Shown here piece by piece: positions 1-6,837 of a DNA stretch of 46,333 bases. Made by a program: the position numbers and the translations under genes. Source of the DNA: an uncultured Lachnospiraceae bacterium (GTDB lineage Bacteria > Bacillota > Clostridia > Lachnospirales > Lachnospiraceae); the NCBI GenBank assembly GCA_947631505.1, contig CANRLR010000021.1, forward strand, positions 1-46,333, in the 5' to 3' direction. Position 1 is the first letter of the stretch; each line of letters opens with the position of its first letter. The notes under the pieces were generated by a model. The model searched no databases, was not told the DNA's origin, and saw only the letters and a program-made list of their open reading frames with translations.

Positions 1-95
1 GACATTGTGGAAAAATTGTTCTTGACAGGTTTTTGGATTGTGAAAATTTAATGGATTGCAAGTATGAGAGAAAAGAAAGCGAGGTATCAGAATGA
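1..95 (+). CDS. C-terminal end of a cysteine-rich phage-type protein (partial)
   Basis: The reading frame starting at base 3 stays open from the window edge to a TGA at 93-95 and encodes about 30 residues with an HCGK motif and two further Cys residues (DC..). Its stop overlaps the next start codon as ATGA, the usual sign of translational coupling in a phage operon. The start lies outside the window. The Cys content matches the small zinc-binding-like proteins that follow. No function can be assigned. Confidence 0.5.
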   Translation, partial: HCGKIVLDRFLDCENLMDCKYERKESEVSE

Positions 96-523
96 TTAAC
101 AAAACAGACAGAGTTATTTCTTTTGACCTATTCCGCATTGAGCGTGGCAGAGAGAAAATCTGCAAATGCAATCCTCCGCGTTATGAGATTGATACAGCAA
201 ACCGGATTGTGACTTGTATGGAGTGTGGGGCGATAATAGACCCATTTGAAGCACTTTTGACTTTTGCTGAATACGCGGAAGAATATGAAAAGTATCAAGA
301 TGAAGCGTTAGAAAAAATAAATTTGTATAGGAAATTGGCGGATGAAGAATTGCGTAGAAGAATGAGGAACAAAGCATTTAAAGACATGGACAGCAATTAT
401 AGGAGCGGCATGTATCCATACTGCCCAAAATGTGGGGAAATGTTTGACCCGACAGAATTAACAAATTGGGGGAATAAGAGATTTATGAACAATGCAGAGG
501 AAGGTGATAAGAATGGCAATTAA
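92..523 (+). CDS. hypothetical zinc-ribbon-like phage protein
   Basis: This 143-residue protein has Cys pairs near both ends: a CKC and a CMEC motif in the first 45 residues and a CPKC motif near residue 112. The middle is a charged helical stretch rich in Glu, Lys and Arg. Paired CxxC motifs suggest zinc binding. The ATG overlaps the upstream stop by 4 bp and the 3' end overlaps the next gene by 11 bp, so it belongs to a tightly packed rightward operon typical of prophage accessory regions. I do not recognise a specific family. Confidence 0.6.
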   Translation: MINKTDRVISFDLFRIERGREKICKCNPPRYEIDTANRIVTCMECGAIIDPFEALLTFAEYAEEYEKYQDEALEKINLYRKLADEELRRRMRNKAFKDMDSNYRSGMYPYCPKCGEMFDPTELTNWGNKRFMNNAEEGDKNGN

Positions 524-701
524 ATATGAAAGTCAGTGTGTGTCTTGCGGATTTCCATGCAGATATGAGGCTTGCAGGTATTATAAAGTAAAATTGTTAA
601 TATGCGATGATTGTGGCGAGGAGTTTGATACGCTGTATCGGTTTGATGGTAAGGAACTGTGTATTGACTGCATAGAAAAAAGATTAGAAAGGATTGAATA
701 A
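513..701 (+). CDS. small cysteine-rich protein, zinc-ribbon type
   Basis: This 62-residue protein contains eight Cys residues arranged as CVSCGFPC, CDDC and CIDC, which fits a treble-clef or zinc-ribbon fold. An upstream in-frame ATG at 492 is less likely because AGGAAGG sits 8 bases before the ATG at 513. It overlaps the upstream gene by 11 bp. Short Cys-rich proteins like this are common in prophages of Clostridia. Their role is unknown and I infer none beyond metal binding. Confidence 0.6.
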   Translation: MAIKYESQCVSCGFPCRYEACRYYKVKLLICDDCGEEFDTLYRFDGKELCIDCIEKRLERIE

Positions 702-702
702 T

Positions 703-942
703 ATGGGTTGTGTAAATACAATTTCCTATGATAAATTTCCAAAACAAAAGGATAAAAATTATAAATATCCAGAGTTTGCAGTAGGGGCAAGAGTTAAAGT
801 TTGTTTTCAATATGACACATCTAAGTATTGCATGGGGACGATTGTAAGAGATGATATTGAAGAACCATTTGAAACAATAATAAAGTTAGATGATGGAAGA
901 TATTTGCGAGCAGTTGAATGTCAGTATAGTTACTGTGATTGA
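703..942 (+). CDS. small hypothetical phage protein
   Basis: This 79-residue protein begins almost directly after the previous stop. AGAAAGGA about 10 bases upstream supports the ATG at 703; a TTG start at 694 is possible. The central part (VGARVKVCF ... GTIVRDD ... TIIKLDDGR) alternates hydrophobic and polar residues like a small beta-barrel or SH3-like domain. I recognise no named family. Position and size suggest a phage accessory protein. Confidence 0.5.
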   Translation: MGCVNTISYDKFPKQKDKNYKYPEFAVGARVKVCFQYDTSKYCMGTIVRDDIEEPFETIIKLDDGRYLRAVECQYSYCD

Positions 943-961
943 AAAGATTGGAGGTTGCGGA

Positions 962-1270
962 ATGACGGAGAATGAAGCGAAAAATTATATTGAATCGTAC
1001 ATTAAGTTTTTTGAAAAGGACGGAATTGGTATTCCATCAAGAGAACCATATGATTTAGCAATATCTGCCCTTGAAGAAATCCAGCAGTACCGGGCATTGG
1101 GAACGGTGGAAGAACTGCGGGAGACAATGGAAAAGCAGAGGGCGAAGAAACCAGTGGTTAATAAATATTATTACTTTTGCTCTAATTGCGGAGCAAGAAG
1201 AAGCATAAGGCAGAAACATAAATTTTGCCATAATTGTGGGCAATCCATAGATTGGAGCGGGGAAGAATGA
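962..1270 (+). CDS. hypothetical protein with C-terminal zinc ribbon
   Basis: The protein has 102 residues. The N-terminal half is helical and acidic. The last 35 residues contain two knuckles, CSNCG and CHNCG, spaced like a zinc ribbon. GGAGG at about 950 places the start at 962 rather than at the longer in-frame ATG at 890, which would overlap the upstream gene. The stop overlaps the next start by 4 bp (ATGA). It probably belongs to the prophage operon. No specific function can be given. Confidence 0.6.
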   Translation: MTENEAKNYIESYIKFFEKDGIGIPSREPYDLAISALEEIQQYRALGTVEELRETMEKQRAKKPVVNKYYYFCSNCGARRSIRQKHKFCHNCGQSIDWSGEE

Positions 1271-1623
1271 TAAGTCAAGAAGAAATAAAAGCATTAAAGG
1301 AAATCCTGTTAGAAAACAAAGACAGCGAAATCAAGATTGCAAGGAGTTTTCTTGAAGATATTGTTGAGTATTTTGAAAATCAGCCCAAAATCGGCGAGTG
1401 GATTCCATGCAGCGAGAGGTTGCCAGAGGAAGGACAAAGGGTATTGGCGACGCATGAGGGAGGATTAGAACCAAATAGACAAGTGATTGAACATTATTTT
1501 CATGATGGACAATTCTTAAATAATTGGCACATGGATGCTGATTTTAAGTCTCCAACATTCGGACAGCGTTATATGGGTGATGTTATTGCATGGCAGCCAT
1601 TACCCGAACCACACAAGCCTTGA
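1267..1623 (+). CDS. DUF551 domain protein
   Basis: This 118-residue protein carries the DUF551 signature in its C-terminal two thirds: WIPCSERLPEEGQ near residue 50, then VLATHEG, and a terminal AWQPLPEPHKP. DUF551 proteins are small phage-encoded proteins of unknown function, often beside replication genes, as here. The ATG overlaps the previous stop by 4 bp. The first 40 residues are a charged helix not covered by the domain. Confidence 0.8.
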   Translation: MISQEEIKALKEILLENKDSEIKIARSFLEDIVEYFENQPKIGEWIPCSERLPEEGQRVLATHEGGLEPNRQVIEHYFHDGQFLNNWHMDADFKSPTFGQRYMGDVIAWQPLPEPHKP

Positions 1624-1653
1624 AATCAGAACTTGAAAAGGAAGTGATTGTCA

Positions 1654-1683
1654 ATGAAAAATTGGCGTGATTTTTATGGATAA
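1654..1683 (+). CDS. nine-codon mini-ORF overlapping the replication gene start
   Basis: An ATG at 1654 follows GGAAG at the right distance and encodes MKNWRDFYG before a TAA at 1681. The stop overlaps the ATG of the next gene (1676). It could be a leader that couples translation, or the remnant of a larger gene. Coding status is uncertain. Confidence 0.25.
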   Translation: MKNWRDFYG

Positions 1684-2464
1684 CAGTTACATAAAGCTAA
1701 GCAGAAAAATTATGCAATGGGAATGGTACAAGAACGAGCATACCAAGAATGTATTTATCCATTGCCTACTGAAAGCGTATTGGAAAGACACAAAAATTGA
1801 GGGGAAAATAATTCCGAGAGGCTCATTTGTATCTTCCATAGGTAAAATTGCAGATGAATTGGAACTTACAACAGCGGAAGTAAGAACAGCACTAAAACAC
1901 CTAAATTTAACAAGCGAAATAACAAGCAAAGGAACGAACAGAAACACTGTATTTACGGTAATAAATTACGATTTATACCAAGCAAATGAACAAGCAGAAC
2001 AACAAACAGATGACAAACAGATAGCAAACAAAGAACAAACTATTAACAAACCATTAGCAACAAATAAAGAATATAAAGAAGATAAAAATATAAAGAAGAA
2101 CAAAAATGCTATTTGCAAAAAAGATTACGAAAACTTGTTTGGAGAATTATGGAAAATATATCCAAATAAGAAAGGTAAGGGACAAGTATCTGATTCAGTG
2201 AAGAAGCGATTACTGAAAGTTGGCAGAGATGAAATGATTAGGGCAATTGAGAGATACAAGAAAGAATTAGAGAAAGACGAATGGAGGATACCGCAGAACG
2301 GTAGCACATTTTTTAATTCCGGCTATGTAGATTATCTAGATGAAAATTATGTGCCCAGAAAATCAATTGAAAAACAGAAGAAAAATTCGTTTAATAATTT
2401 TCCACAGAGAAATTATGATATTGTCGAATTAGAAAAACGATTACTAGACGGAACAAGCAATTAA
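1676..2464 (+). CDS. phage replication initiation / DnaD-like protein
   Basis: The protein has 262 residues (a GTG at 1667 would add three). The first 110 residues form a winged-helix-like region typical of phage replisome organizers: YIKLSRKIMQWEWY, then PRGSFVSS, then ADELELTTAEVRTALKHL. A Gln/Lys/Asn-rich linker follows, and then a C-terminal domain around YENLFGELWKIYPNKKGKGQ as seen in phage replication proteins. It probably binds the phage origin and recruits the host helicase machinery. The family role is inferred from this architecture, without an alignment. It sits where replication genes lie in temperate phages of Clostridia. Confidence 0.7.
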   Translation: MDNSYIKLSRKIMQWEWYKNEHTKNVFIHCLLKAYWKDTKIEGKIIPRGSFVSSIGKIADELELTTAEVRTALKHLNLTSEITSKGTNRNTVFTVINYDLYQANEQAEQQTDDKQIANKEQTINKPLATNKEYKEDKNIKKNKNAICKKDYENLFGELWKIYPNKKGKGQVSDSVKKRLLKVGRDEMIRAIERYKKELEKDEWRIPQNGSTFFNSGYVDYLDENYVPRKSIEKQKKNSFNNFPQRNYDIVELEKRLLDGTSN

Positions 2465-2536
2465 TCAGTTTAGAAAAAAATTATGAAGTTGCCTACAGCG
2501 CTTGCATTGATGAAATACTAAAGGAGTGTGATGAAG

Positions 2537-2800
2537 ATGAGCAATGATTTGATTAATAGAAGCGAACTATCAAAAGAAGTAAGAAAATGGATGAACTGTG
2601 ACGAAAGATGCTGTCAATGTGAATACGGAGATGGAAATTGCTTTTATAAAGATGTTATTTTTAAACAGCCAACCGCCTATGACGTGGACAAAGTTGTGGA
2701 ACAGATTAAGGATATTATGCAAGACGAAAGCATTAGGTTTTGCGACCAAGCAGTAGACAAAGCTGTAAATATTGTAAAGGCAGGTGGAATAGATGGATAG
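2537..2800 (+). CDS. hypothetical phage protein with Cys cluster
   Basis: This 87-residue protein starts with the common phage opening MSNDLINRSEL and has a Cys cluster, CDERCCQCEYGDGNC, around residues 23-37, suggesting metal binding. AAGGAG at 2521-2526 is 10 bases before the ATG at 2537; earlier in-frame starts at 2528 and 2531 are too close to that site. The last 8 bp overlap the truncated RNase H gene. The function is unknown. Confidence 0.6.
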   Translation: MSNDLINRSELSKEVRKWMNCDERCCQCEYGDGNCFYKDVIFKQPTAYDVDKVVEQIKDIMQDESIRFCDQAVDKAVNIVKAGGIDG

Positions 2801-3107
2801 AATCACAGTATACGCAGACGGCTCATCCCTGAACAACGGAAGTTCCGACAGTGGGTGCGGATGGGATTGCAAACTGATTTACCGAGGGCATGAGAAAATG
2901 AAGTCAGGCGGCGATAAAGGTAAAACCAACAACCAAATGGAAATGGCCGCAGTTCTGGAAGCCGTGCGGAGCATAACGGACAAGTCTATTACGGTCGAGG
3001 TTTATTCCGACAGCAAGTACGTTGTGGAAACGCTGAATGGGAATTTTTCGATTAAGAAAAATGTTGGAATGCGTTCAAGAGCATACATTTTGCGAAGACG
3101 CAAATAG
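2793..3107 (+). pseudogene. ribonuclease HI, truncated
   Basis: Residues 1-87 match RNase HI: DG in YADGSS (first catalytic Asp), NNQMEMAAVLEAV (catalytic Glu) and YSDSKYVVETLNG (second catalytic Asp). After NFSIKKN the frame leaves the family. The usual segment with LW, the flexible His loop and the fourth carboxylate (Asp134 of the E. coli enzyme) is missing, and the protein ends at 104 residues instead of about 145-155. The following DNA belongs to a different Cys-rich frame starting at 3061, so a deletion probably joined two genes. RNase H would cleave RNA in RNA:DNA hybrids; this copy is likely inactive. Confidence 0.75.
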
Positions 3108-3201
3108 GAGTTTTGATTACTGCCAAGAAACAGACTGCTTGGAATGTCAGATTGATTTCTGTAAAGAAGAATTGAAGCAAGGAAAAATGTTAATGTTTTA
3201 A
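3061..3201 (+). CDS. 46-residue cysteine-rich protein fused across the RNase H break
   Basis: A frame starting at ATG 3061 encodes 46 residues with an even Cys pattern (CVQEHTFC, YCQETDCLECQIDFC) like the other small phage proteins here. It overlaps the out-of-family tail of the truncated RNase H gene by 47 bp. The ATG has only a weak ribosome site, so the natural 5' end may have been lost in the deletion. It may be a remnant, not a working gene. Confidence 0.4.
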   Translation: MLECVQEHTFCEDANRSFDYCQETDCLECQIDFCKEELKQGKMLMF

Positions 3202-3263
3202 AATATTTTAGGAGGTAAAGAGGTTTGTGCGCACAATAAAGCTGGCTTTACTCCGAAAATGAT

Positions 3264-3575
3264 ATGAAAAATTGTATTTATCCAAATTGTACAGAATGTC
3301 AGTTGTCAGACTGTGAAATGGAAGAAAAGGACATAGCCGCCTTATTAAAGCGTAGGAGGTGGATGAACAACCCAGAACTTTACAGACAGAAGCAAAGGGA
3401 TTACAGAAAACGGATTAAGGATAATTTGCCACATTGTGATGAATGCGAGCATTGTATACTTGTGAGAAAAGATAAAGGAGAGGGCTACCGGAGATTGTGC
3501 GTCAAAGAACTTCGGTTGATTGAGCAAAAAGTATCAAACAGTCCTCAATGGTGTGAATTAAGAAAGAAAAAATAA
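3264..3575 (+). CDS. hypothetical cysteine-rich phage protein
   Basis: This 103-residue protein has an N-terminal cluster (CIYPNCTECQLSDC), a basic middle (LLKRRRWMNNPELYRQKQRDYRKR) and a second cluster (CDECEHC ... CVKEL ... WCEL). The arrangement suggests a two-site zinc protein with a nucleic-acid-binding linker, though that is inference. The ribosome site before ATG 3264 is weak. It lies in the prophage operon upstream of the excisionase. Confidence 0.55.
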   Translation: MKNCIYPNCTECQLSDCEMEEKDIAALLKRRRWMNNPELYRQKQRDYRKRIKDNLPHCDECEHCILVRKDKGEGYRRLCVKELRLIEQKVSNSPQWCELRKKK

Positions 3576-3629
3576 GAAAGAGGGTGCGTCAAGATAGATT
3601 ATCTAATTGCAGACAAAAGAAACCCATTC

Positions 3630-3818
3630 ATGGGGCTTGATAATAAAATATGTAAAAATCCTGCATATTGGTGCCGTCTGCATCAAGTATGGCTGTCGGA
3701 AAATGATGTTAAGAGGAAACAGTGTAAGCGAAAGACAGATTTTGATATGAGAGGCGTACATAGATGTGGGAATCTTGAAAGAAAGGAAGTGTTTCACAAT
3801 GAAAGAAGTTCCAATTAA
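3630..3818 (+). CDS. hypothetical phage protein, N-terminus possibly lost
   Basis: From ATG 3630 this encodes 62 residues with Cys residues in CKNPAYWC, KRKQCKRK and HRCGNLE. The same frame is open upstream and reads KIDYLIADKRNPF before the ATG. A GAGGG ribosome site lies about 9 bases before an ATA codon at 3594, where an ATG would be expected. The native start may therefore be at 3594 as a mutated or unusual ATA codon. The end overlaps the excisionase gene by 20 bp. Confidence 0.5.
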   Translation: MGLDNKICKNPAYWCRLHQVWLSENDVKRKQCKRKTDFDMRGVHRCGNLERKEVFHNERSSN

Positions 3819-3993
3819 GGACAAGCTGAATCTGACGATTGAAGAAGCAGCGGCGTTAAGCGGAATAAGCGAAAGAGTGCTCCGGGATAGAATAGCCGAA
3901 AGCAACTATGATTTTATTTTGAAGAACGGAACAAAGACGCTTATTAAGCGGAGGAAATTTGAGAAATATTTAGAAAGTGTGGACGCAATATAG
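3799..3993 (+). CDS. xis: excisionase, Tn916 Xis family
   Basis: This 64-residue protein has the winged-helix excisionase pattern LTIEEAAALSGISERVLRDRIAE, followed by FILKNGTKTLIKRRKFEKYLESVDAI, which resembles Tn916 Xis, including the ending with Asp-Ala-Ile. Xis binds DNA beside the attachment site and directs the integrase toward excision. GAAAGGAAG supports the start at 3799; a longer in-frame ATG at 3766 is unlikely. It sits 119 bp before the integrase gene, the standard xis-int order. Confidence 0.85.
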   Translation: MKEVPIKDKLNLTIEEAAALSGISERVLRDRIAESNYDFILKNGTKTLIKRRKFEKYLESVDAI

Positions 3994-4002
3994 AGTACAT
4001 AA

Positions 4003-4033
4003 GTCTGCATATGTTTGTATAATTTTGCATATA
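4003..4033 (+). repeat. phased TTGCATA heptamers upstream of int
   Basis: Heptamers CTGCATA (4005-4011), TTGTATA (4015-4021) and TTGCATA (4025-4031) recur every 10 bp, one helical turn apart. They are the inverse of a TATGCAG/TATGCAA set downstream of the integrase gene. This spacing suits arm-type integrase or Xis binding sites. The function is inferred from layout only. Confidence 0.45.
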
Positions 4034-4044
4034 GCATTGAAAAC

Positions 4045-4088
4045 GAGCATTGTTTGTGATATATTTAACTCGCAATGCTCTTTTCTTT
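4045..4088 (+). terminator. hairpin terminator between xis and int
   Basis: GAGCATTG (4045-4052) pairs with CAATGCTC (4073-4080) across a 20-base loop and is followed by TTTTCTTT. It would separate excisionase from integrase transcription. The large loop makes it moderate in strength. Confidence 0.5.
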
Positions 4089-4112
4089 CAACAAACGAAA
4101 GGAGATTTGTCA

Positions 4113-5330
4113 ATGGTTAGGAGAAAAGACAGTAAAGGTCGGGTATTGAACTACGGAGAAACACAGGGGAAGGATGGCAGATACAGGTATCAGTATACAG
4201 ATGTTTTAGGCAATCGCAAGGCGGTTTATAGTTGGAAACTTCTTCCGGCGGACAAAACACCGAGCGGGAAGCGAAAAGACTTGTCTTTAAGGGAAAAAGA
4301 AAAGCAGATAGAAGCAGATATAAATAGCGGGCTTGTACCATGCGGCGGAAATATAACCGTTTTAGAACTTGTTAAAAAGTACATATCGCAAAAAACAGGA
4401 GTTAGGCACAACACGCAGGCAAATTACAATTTTGTTATCAATATCATCAAAAAGGAAGAGTTTGGAGTGAAAAGGATTGATAAAATAAAGTTGTCTGACG
4501 CTAAAGAGTGGTTAATTAAATTGCAGAAAGACGGCAGAGGGTACAGCTCCATACATTCCATCCGTGGCGTAGTGCGCCCAGCTTTCCAGATGGCGGTTGA
4601 TGATGATTTGCTTAATAAGAATCCGTTTGAATTTCAGCTTGCTACGGTGGTTGTCAATGACAGCGTGACGAGAGAGGCTATAACAAGAAAGCAGGAGCGA
4701 CAGTTTTTGGAGTTTGTCAAGAATGACAAGCATTTCCGCAAATATTATGAGGGAATTTTCATTTTGTTCAAAACAGGGATGAGGATTTCGGAATTTGTCG
4801 GCTTAACTATTTCTGACTTGGATATGAAAAACCGCAAGATAACCATAGACCATCAGCTGCAGCGCACAAGGGATATGCAGTATGTGATTGAGGAAACGAA
4901 AACATCTTGTGGCGTTAGGGAAATCCCTATGACAGATGAAGTATATGAGTGCTTTAAAACCATACTCCAAAACAGGCAAAAGCCAAAGGCCGAACCTATA
5001 ATCGTGGGAAAATCCGGCTTTCTTTACCTCGATAAAAATGGTATGCCTATGGTGGCTTTGCATTGGGAGAAATACTTTCAGCATATTCGGGAAAAATACA
5101 ACAAAATTTACAAGGTGCAAATGCCAAAAGTTACGCCCCATGTCTGCCGCCACACGTTTTGCTCCAACATGGCTAAGTCAGGAATGAACCCTAAAACATT
5201 GCAGTATATCATGGGGCATAGCGATATAGGAGTGACACTCAATACATACACCCATTTGCAGTATGAAGACGCAGAGAAAGAAATGAAGAATGTTTGTGAG
5301 TTAAAACGCAAGCGAAAATCTGCCGTGTAG
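4113..5330 (+). CDS. int: tyrosine recombinase / integrase, Tn916 Int type
   Basis: This 405-residue integrase has a small N-terminal arm-binding domain (KGRVLNYGETQGKDGRYRY), a core-binding SAM-like domain around residues 85-180, and a C-terminal catalytic domain. Catalytic residues are visible: Arg in TGMRISEF, Lys in the ETKTSCGVRE hairpin, HVCRH, GHSD and the nucleophile Tyr in NTYTH. It cuts and joins att sites to insert or excise the element. GAAAGGAGA supports the start at 4113. It is the last gene before the chromosomal junction. Confidence 0.95.
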   Translation: MVRRKDSKGRVLNYGETQGKDGRYRYQYTDVLGNRKAVYSWKLLPADKTPSGKRKDLSLREKEKQIEADINSGLVPCGGNITVLELVKKYISQKTGVRHNTQANYNFVINIIKKEEFGVKRIDKIKLSDAKEWLIKLQKDGRGYSSIHSIRGVVRPAFQMAVDDDLLNKNPFEFQLATVVVNDSVTREAITRKQERQFLEFVKNDKHFRKYYEGIFILFKTGMRISEFVGLTISDLDMKNRKITIDHQLQRTRDMQYVIEETKTSCGVREIPMTDEVYECFKTILQNRQKPKAEPIIVGKSGFLYLDKNGMPMVALHWEKYFQHIREKYNKIYKVQMPKVTPHVCRHTFCSNMAKSGMNPKTLQYIMGHSDIGVTLNTYTHLQYEDAEKEMKNVCELKRKRKSAV

Positions 5331-5411
5331 GATTGTATGTGTGCTATGTCAATTTTGCCGTGAGTTACAAATTTTCAATTTAACTCAATTTATAACTCAA
5401 ATTCAGAAGAA

Positions 5412-5442
5412 ACTATGCAGAATTATGCAGAGATATGCAAGT
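5412..5442 (+). repeat. phased TATGCAG heptamers downstream of int
   Basis: TATGCAG at 5414-5420 and 5424-5430 and TATGCAA at 5434-5440 are spaced exactly 10 bp apart. They mirror the set at 4003-4033 in the opposite orientation. They lie between the integrase gene and the predicted integration junction and are probable arm-type binding sites. Confidence 0.5.
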
Positions 5443-5560
5443 ATTAGCAAAATCGTAAAGAAAGGGAAAATGCTGAAAAATCAAGGAAAATCAAGCGTTT
5501 ACAAGGTTTTTAGATAGATGGTAAAAATACTATTCATCTGCCACGGCAACATTTGTCGTT
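5443..5560. other. predicted right attachment site (attR) region at the phosphatase 5' end
   Basis: Element DNA ends and chromosomal DNA begins somewhere between the heptamer repeats and the first codons of the phosphatase gene at 5518. The matching left attachment site is outside the window, so the core repeat cannot be defined. The phosphatase start lacks a good ribosome site, as expected if insertion replaced its native leader. No other feature was seen in 5331-5517. Confidence 0.4.
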
Positions 5561-5985
5561 CCACAATGGCTCAGTTTGTTTTTCAGGATATGGTGAACAA
5601 GCGGGGATTAGCAGAACAATTTTATATTGATTCTAAGGCAACAAGTACCGAAGAATTAGGCAATCCACCCCATCGTGGAACGGTACGGAAAATGAATGAA
5701 ATGGGGATTCCTATGGCACCTCACAGAGCATCACAGGTGAGGTTCTGTGATTATGGTGAGTATGATTATATTATCGGTATGGACACATGGAACATGCGGA
5801 ACTTAAATCGTATATTAAAAGGAGATCCGGAGGGGAAGGTGTACAAGTTTCTTTCCTTTAACAGTGATGGAAGAGACATTGCGGATCCATGGTATACAGG
5901 AAATTTTGATGAGACCTATCGGGATGTTTGTGAGGGTTGTGAGGGATTTTTGAAATATTTACAGGAAAATGGGTTAATTTATTAA
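5518..5985 (+). CDS. low-molecular-weight protein tyrosine phosphatase
   Basis: This 155-residue protein has the P-loop CHGNICRS at residues 8-15 (nucleophile Cys8, Arg14) and the general-acid loop DPWYTGNFDETY near residue 127. It hydrolyses phosphotyrosine in cytosolic proteins; in Firmicutes such enzymes often act on tyrosine kinases of the capsule pathway, but no such partner is next to it. The CxxxxxR loop so near the N-terminus fixes the start at 5518. The ribosome site is poor (AAGG 14 bases upstream), and element DNA lies directly upstream. Confidence 0.93.
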   Translation: MVKILFICHGNICRSTMAQFVFQDMVNKRGLAEQFYIDSKATSTEELGNPPHRGTVRKMNEMGIPMAPHRASQVRFCDYGEYDYIIGMDTWNMRNLNRILKGDPEGKVYKFLSFNSDGRDIADPWYTGNFDETYRDVCEGCEGFLKYLQENGLIY

Positions 5986-6012
5986 GATTTCATGAAATTC
6001 TGATATCTAAAT

Positions 6013-6020
6013 GCTATAAT
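6013..6020 (+). promoter_or_regulatory. extended -10 promoter for the flavoprotein gene
   Basis: TGCTATAAT is a perfect -10 box (TATAAT at 6015-6020) with an extended TG. The -35 position holds only ATGAAA. It lies 98 bp before the flavoprotein start. Confidence 0.5.
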
Positions 6021-6117
6021 AAAAGCATATAGTAAAGAAAACAGTTGAATTTTTTTCTTTTCTGTCATGAAATATAAAGGAATTCAACAGCTAAAATACA
6101 AGAAAGGAAATGGTAAA

Positions 6118-6741
6118 ATGAAAGTATTATTAGTAAATGGAAGTCCACACAAAGAAGGCTGTACATACACGGCACTGAAAGAAGCAGCGGGAGCTCTTGA
6201 GAAGAATGGTATTGAAACAGAAATTATGTGGCTGGGGGTAGATGCCCTTGCTGGCTGTATTGGCTGTGGTGCATGTGCCAAGACGGGGAAAGGATGTTTC
6301 CGTAAAGATGTAGTAAATGAATTTGTGGAAAAAGCAGGAGAAGCAGATGGATATATTTTCGGAACACCAGTTCATTATGCGGCAGCTTCCGGGGCACTGA
6401 CTTCTTTTATGGACCGGGCATTTTATTCCGGCGGAAGCAAAATGACAGGAAAACCGGCGGCAGCCGTAGTAAGCTGCAGACGTGGCGGCGCCAGTGCTGC
6501 TTTTGACCAAATAAATAAATATTTTACGATTAACTGTATGCCGATTGTATCCTCCCAGTATTGGAATCAGGTACATGGCAGCAATGCAGAAGAAGTTGTT
6601 AAGGATGAAGAGGGAATGCAGACGATGCGGACTCTTGGAAACAATATGGCATGGCTGATAAAATGCATAGAGGCGGGAAAAGAAAAGGGAATCGCATTTC
6701 CGGAACGTGAACCGGTGGTTCGAACGAACTATATCCGTTAG
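6118..6741 (+). CDS. NADPH-dependent FMN reductase / iron-sulfur flavoprotein family
   Basis: This 207-residue flavodoxin-fold protein begins MKVLLVNGSPHKEGCT, the FMN phosphate-binding loop of the family, and has a CIGCGACAKTGKGC motif near residues 48-61 like the Cys cluster of iron-sulfur flavoproteins. GTPVHYAAASGALTSFMDR is the second conserved FMN-contact region. It probably reduces quinones, metals or other acceptors in the cytosol; the substrate is unknown. GAAAGGAA before 6118 fixes the start over an upstream ATG at 6067. Confidence 0.88.
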   Translation: MKVLLVNGSPHKEGCTYTALKEAAGALEKNGIETEIMWLGVDALAGCIGCGACAKTGKGCFRKDVVNEFVEKAGEADGYIFGTPVHYAAASGALTSFMDRAFYSGGSKMTGKPAAAVVSCRRGGASAAFDQINKYFTINCMPIVSSQYWNQVHGSNAEEVVKDEEGMQTMRTLGNNMAWLIKCIEAGKEKGIAFPEREPVVRTNYIR

Positions 6742-6749
6742 AATAAGAA

Positions 6750-6803
6750 GGACTCCCCCCAAGCCGGACAAAAAAGTCTGCTGGGAGGGAGTTCCTGTTG
6801 TTT
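6750..6803. terminator. terminator between the flavoprotein gene and argH
   Basis: GGACTCCCCCC (6750-6760) pairs imperfectly with GGGAGGGAGTTCC (6783-6795), followed by a T-rich stretch. It lies between two convergent genes and could serve both. Confidence 0.5.
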
Positions 6804-6837
6804 TCAGAGAGAAGTTTTCGATTGTGAGTCTGGGAAA

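Noticed and set aside
5331-5517. tRNA gene as integration target next to the left integrase
   Set aside because: No cloverleaf or T-loop GTTCRANNC was found; the adjoining chromosomal gene is the phosphatase.
6130-6771. Long minus-strand open frame opposite the flavoprotein gene
   Set aside because: It is antisense to a clear flavodoxin-family gene, has no ribosome site of note, and its Cys/Ser/Phe-rich translation looks like a shadow.
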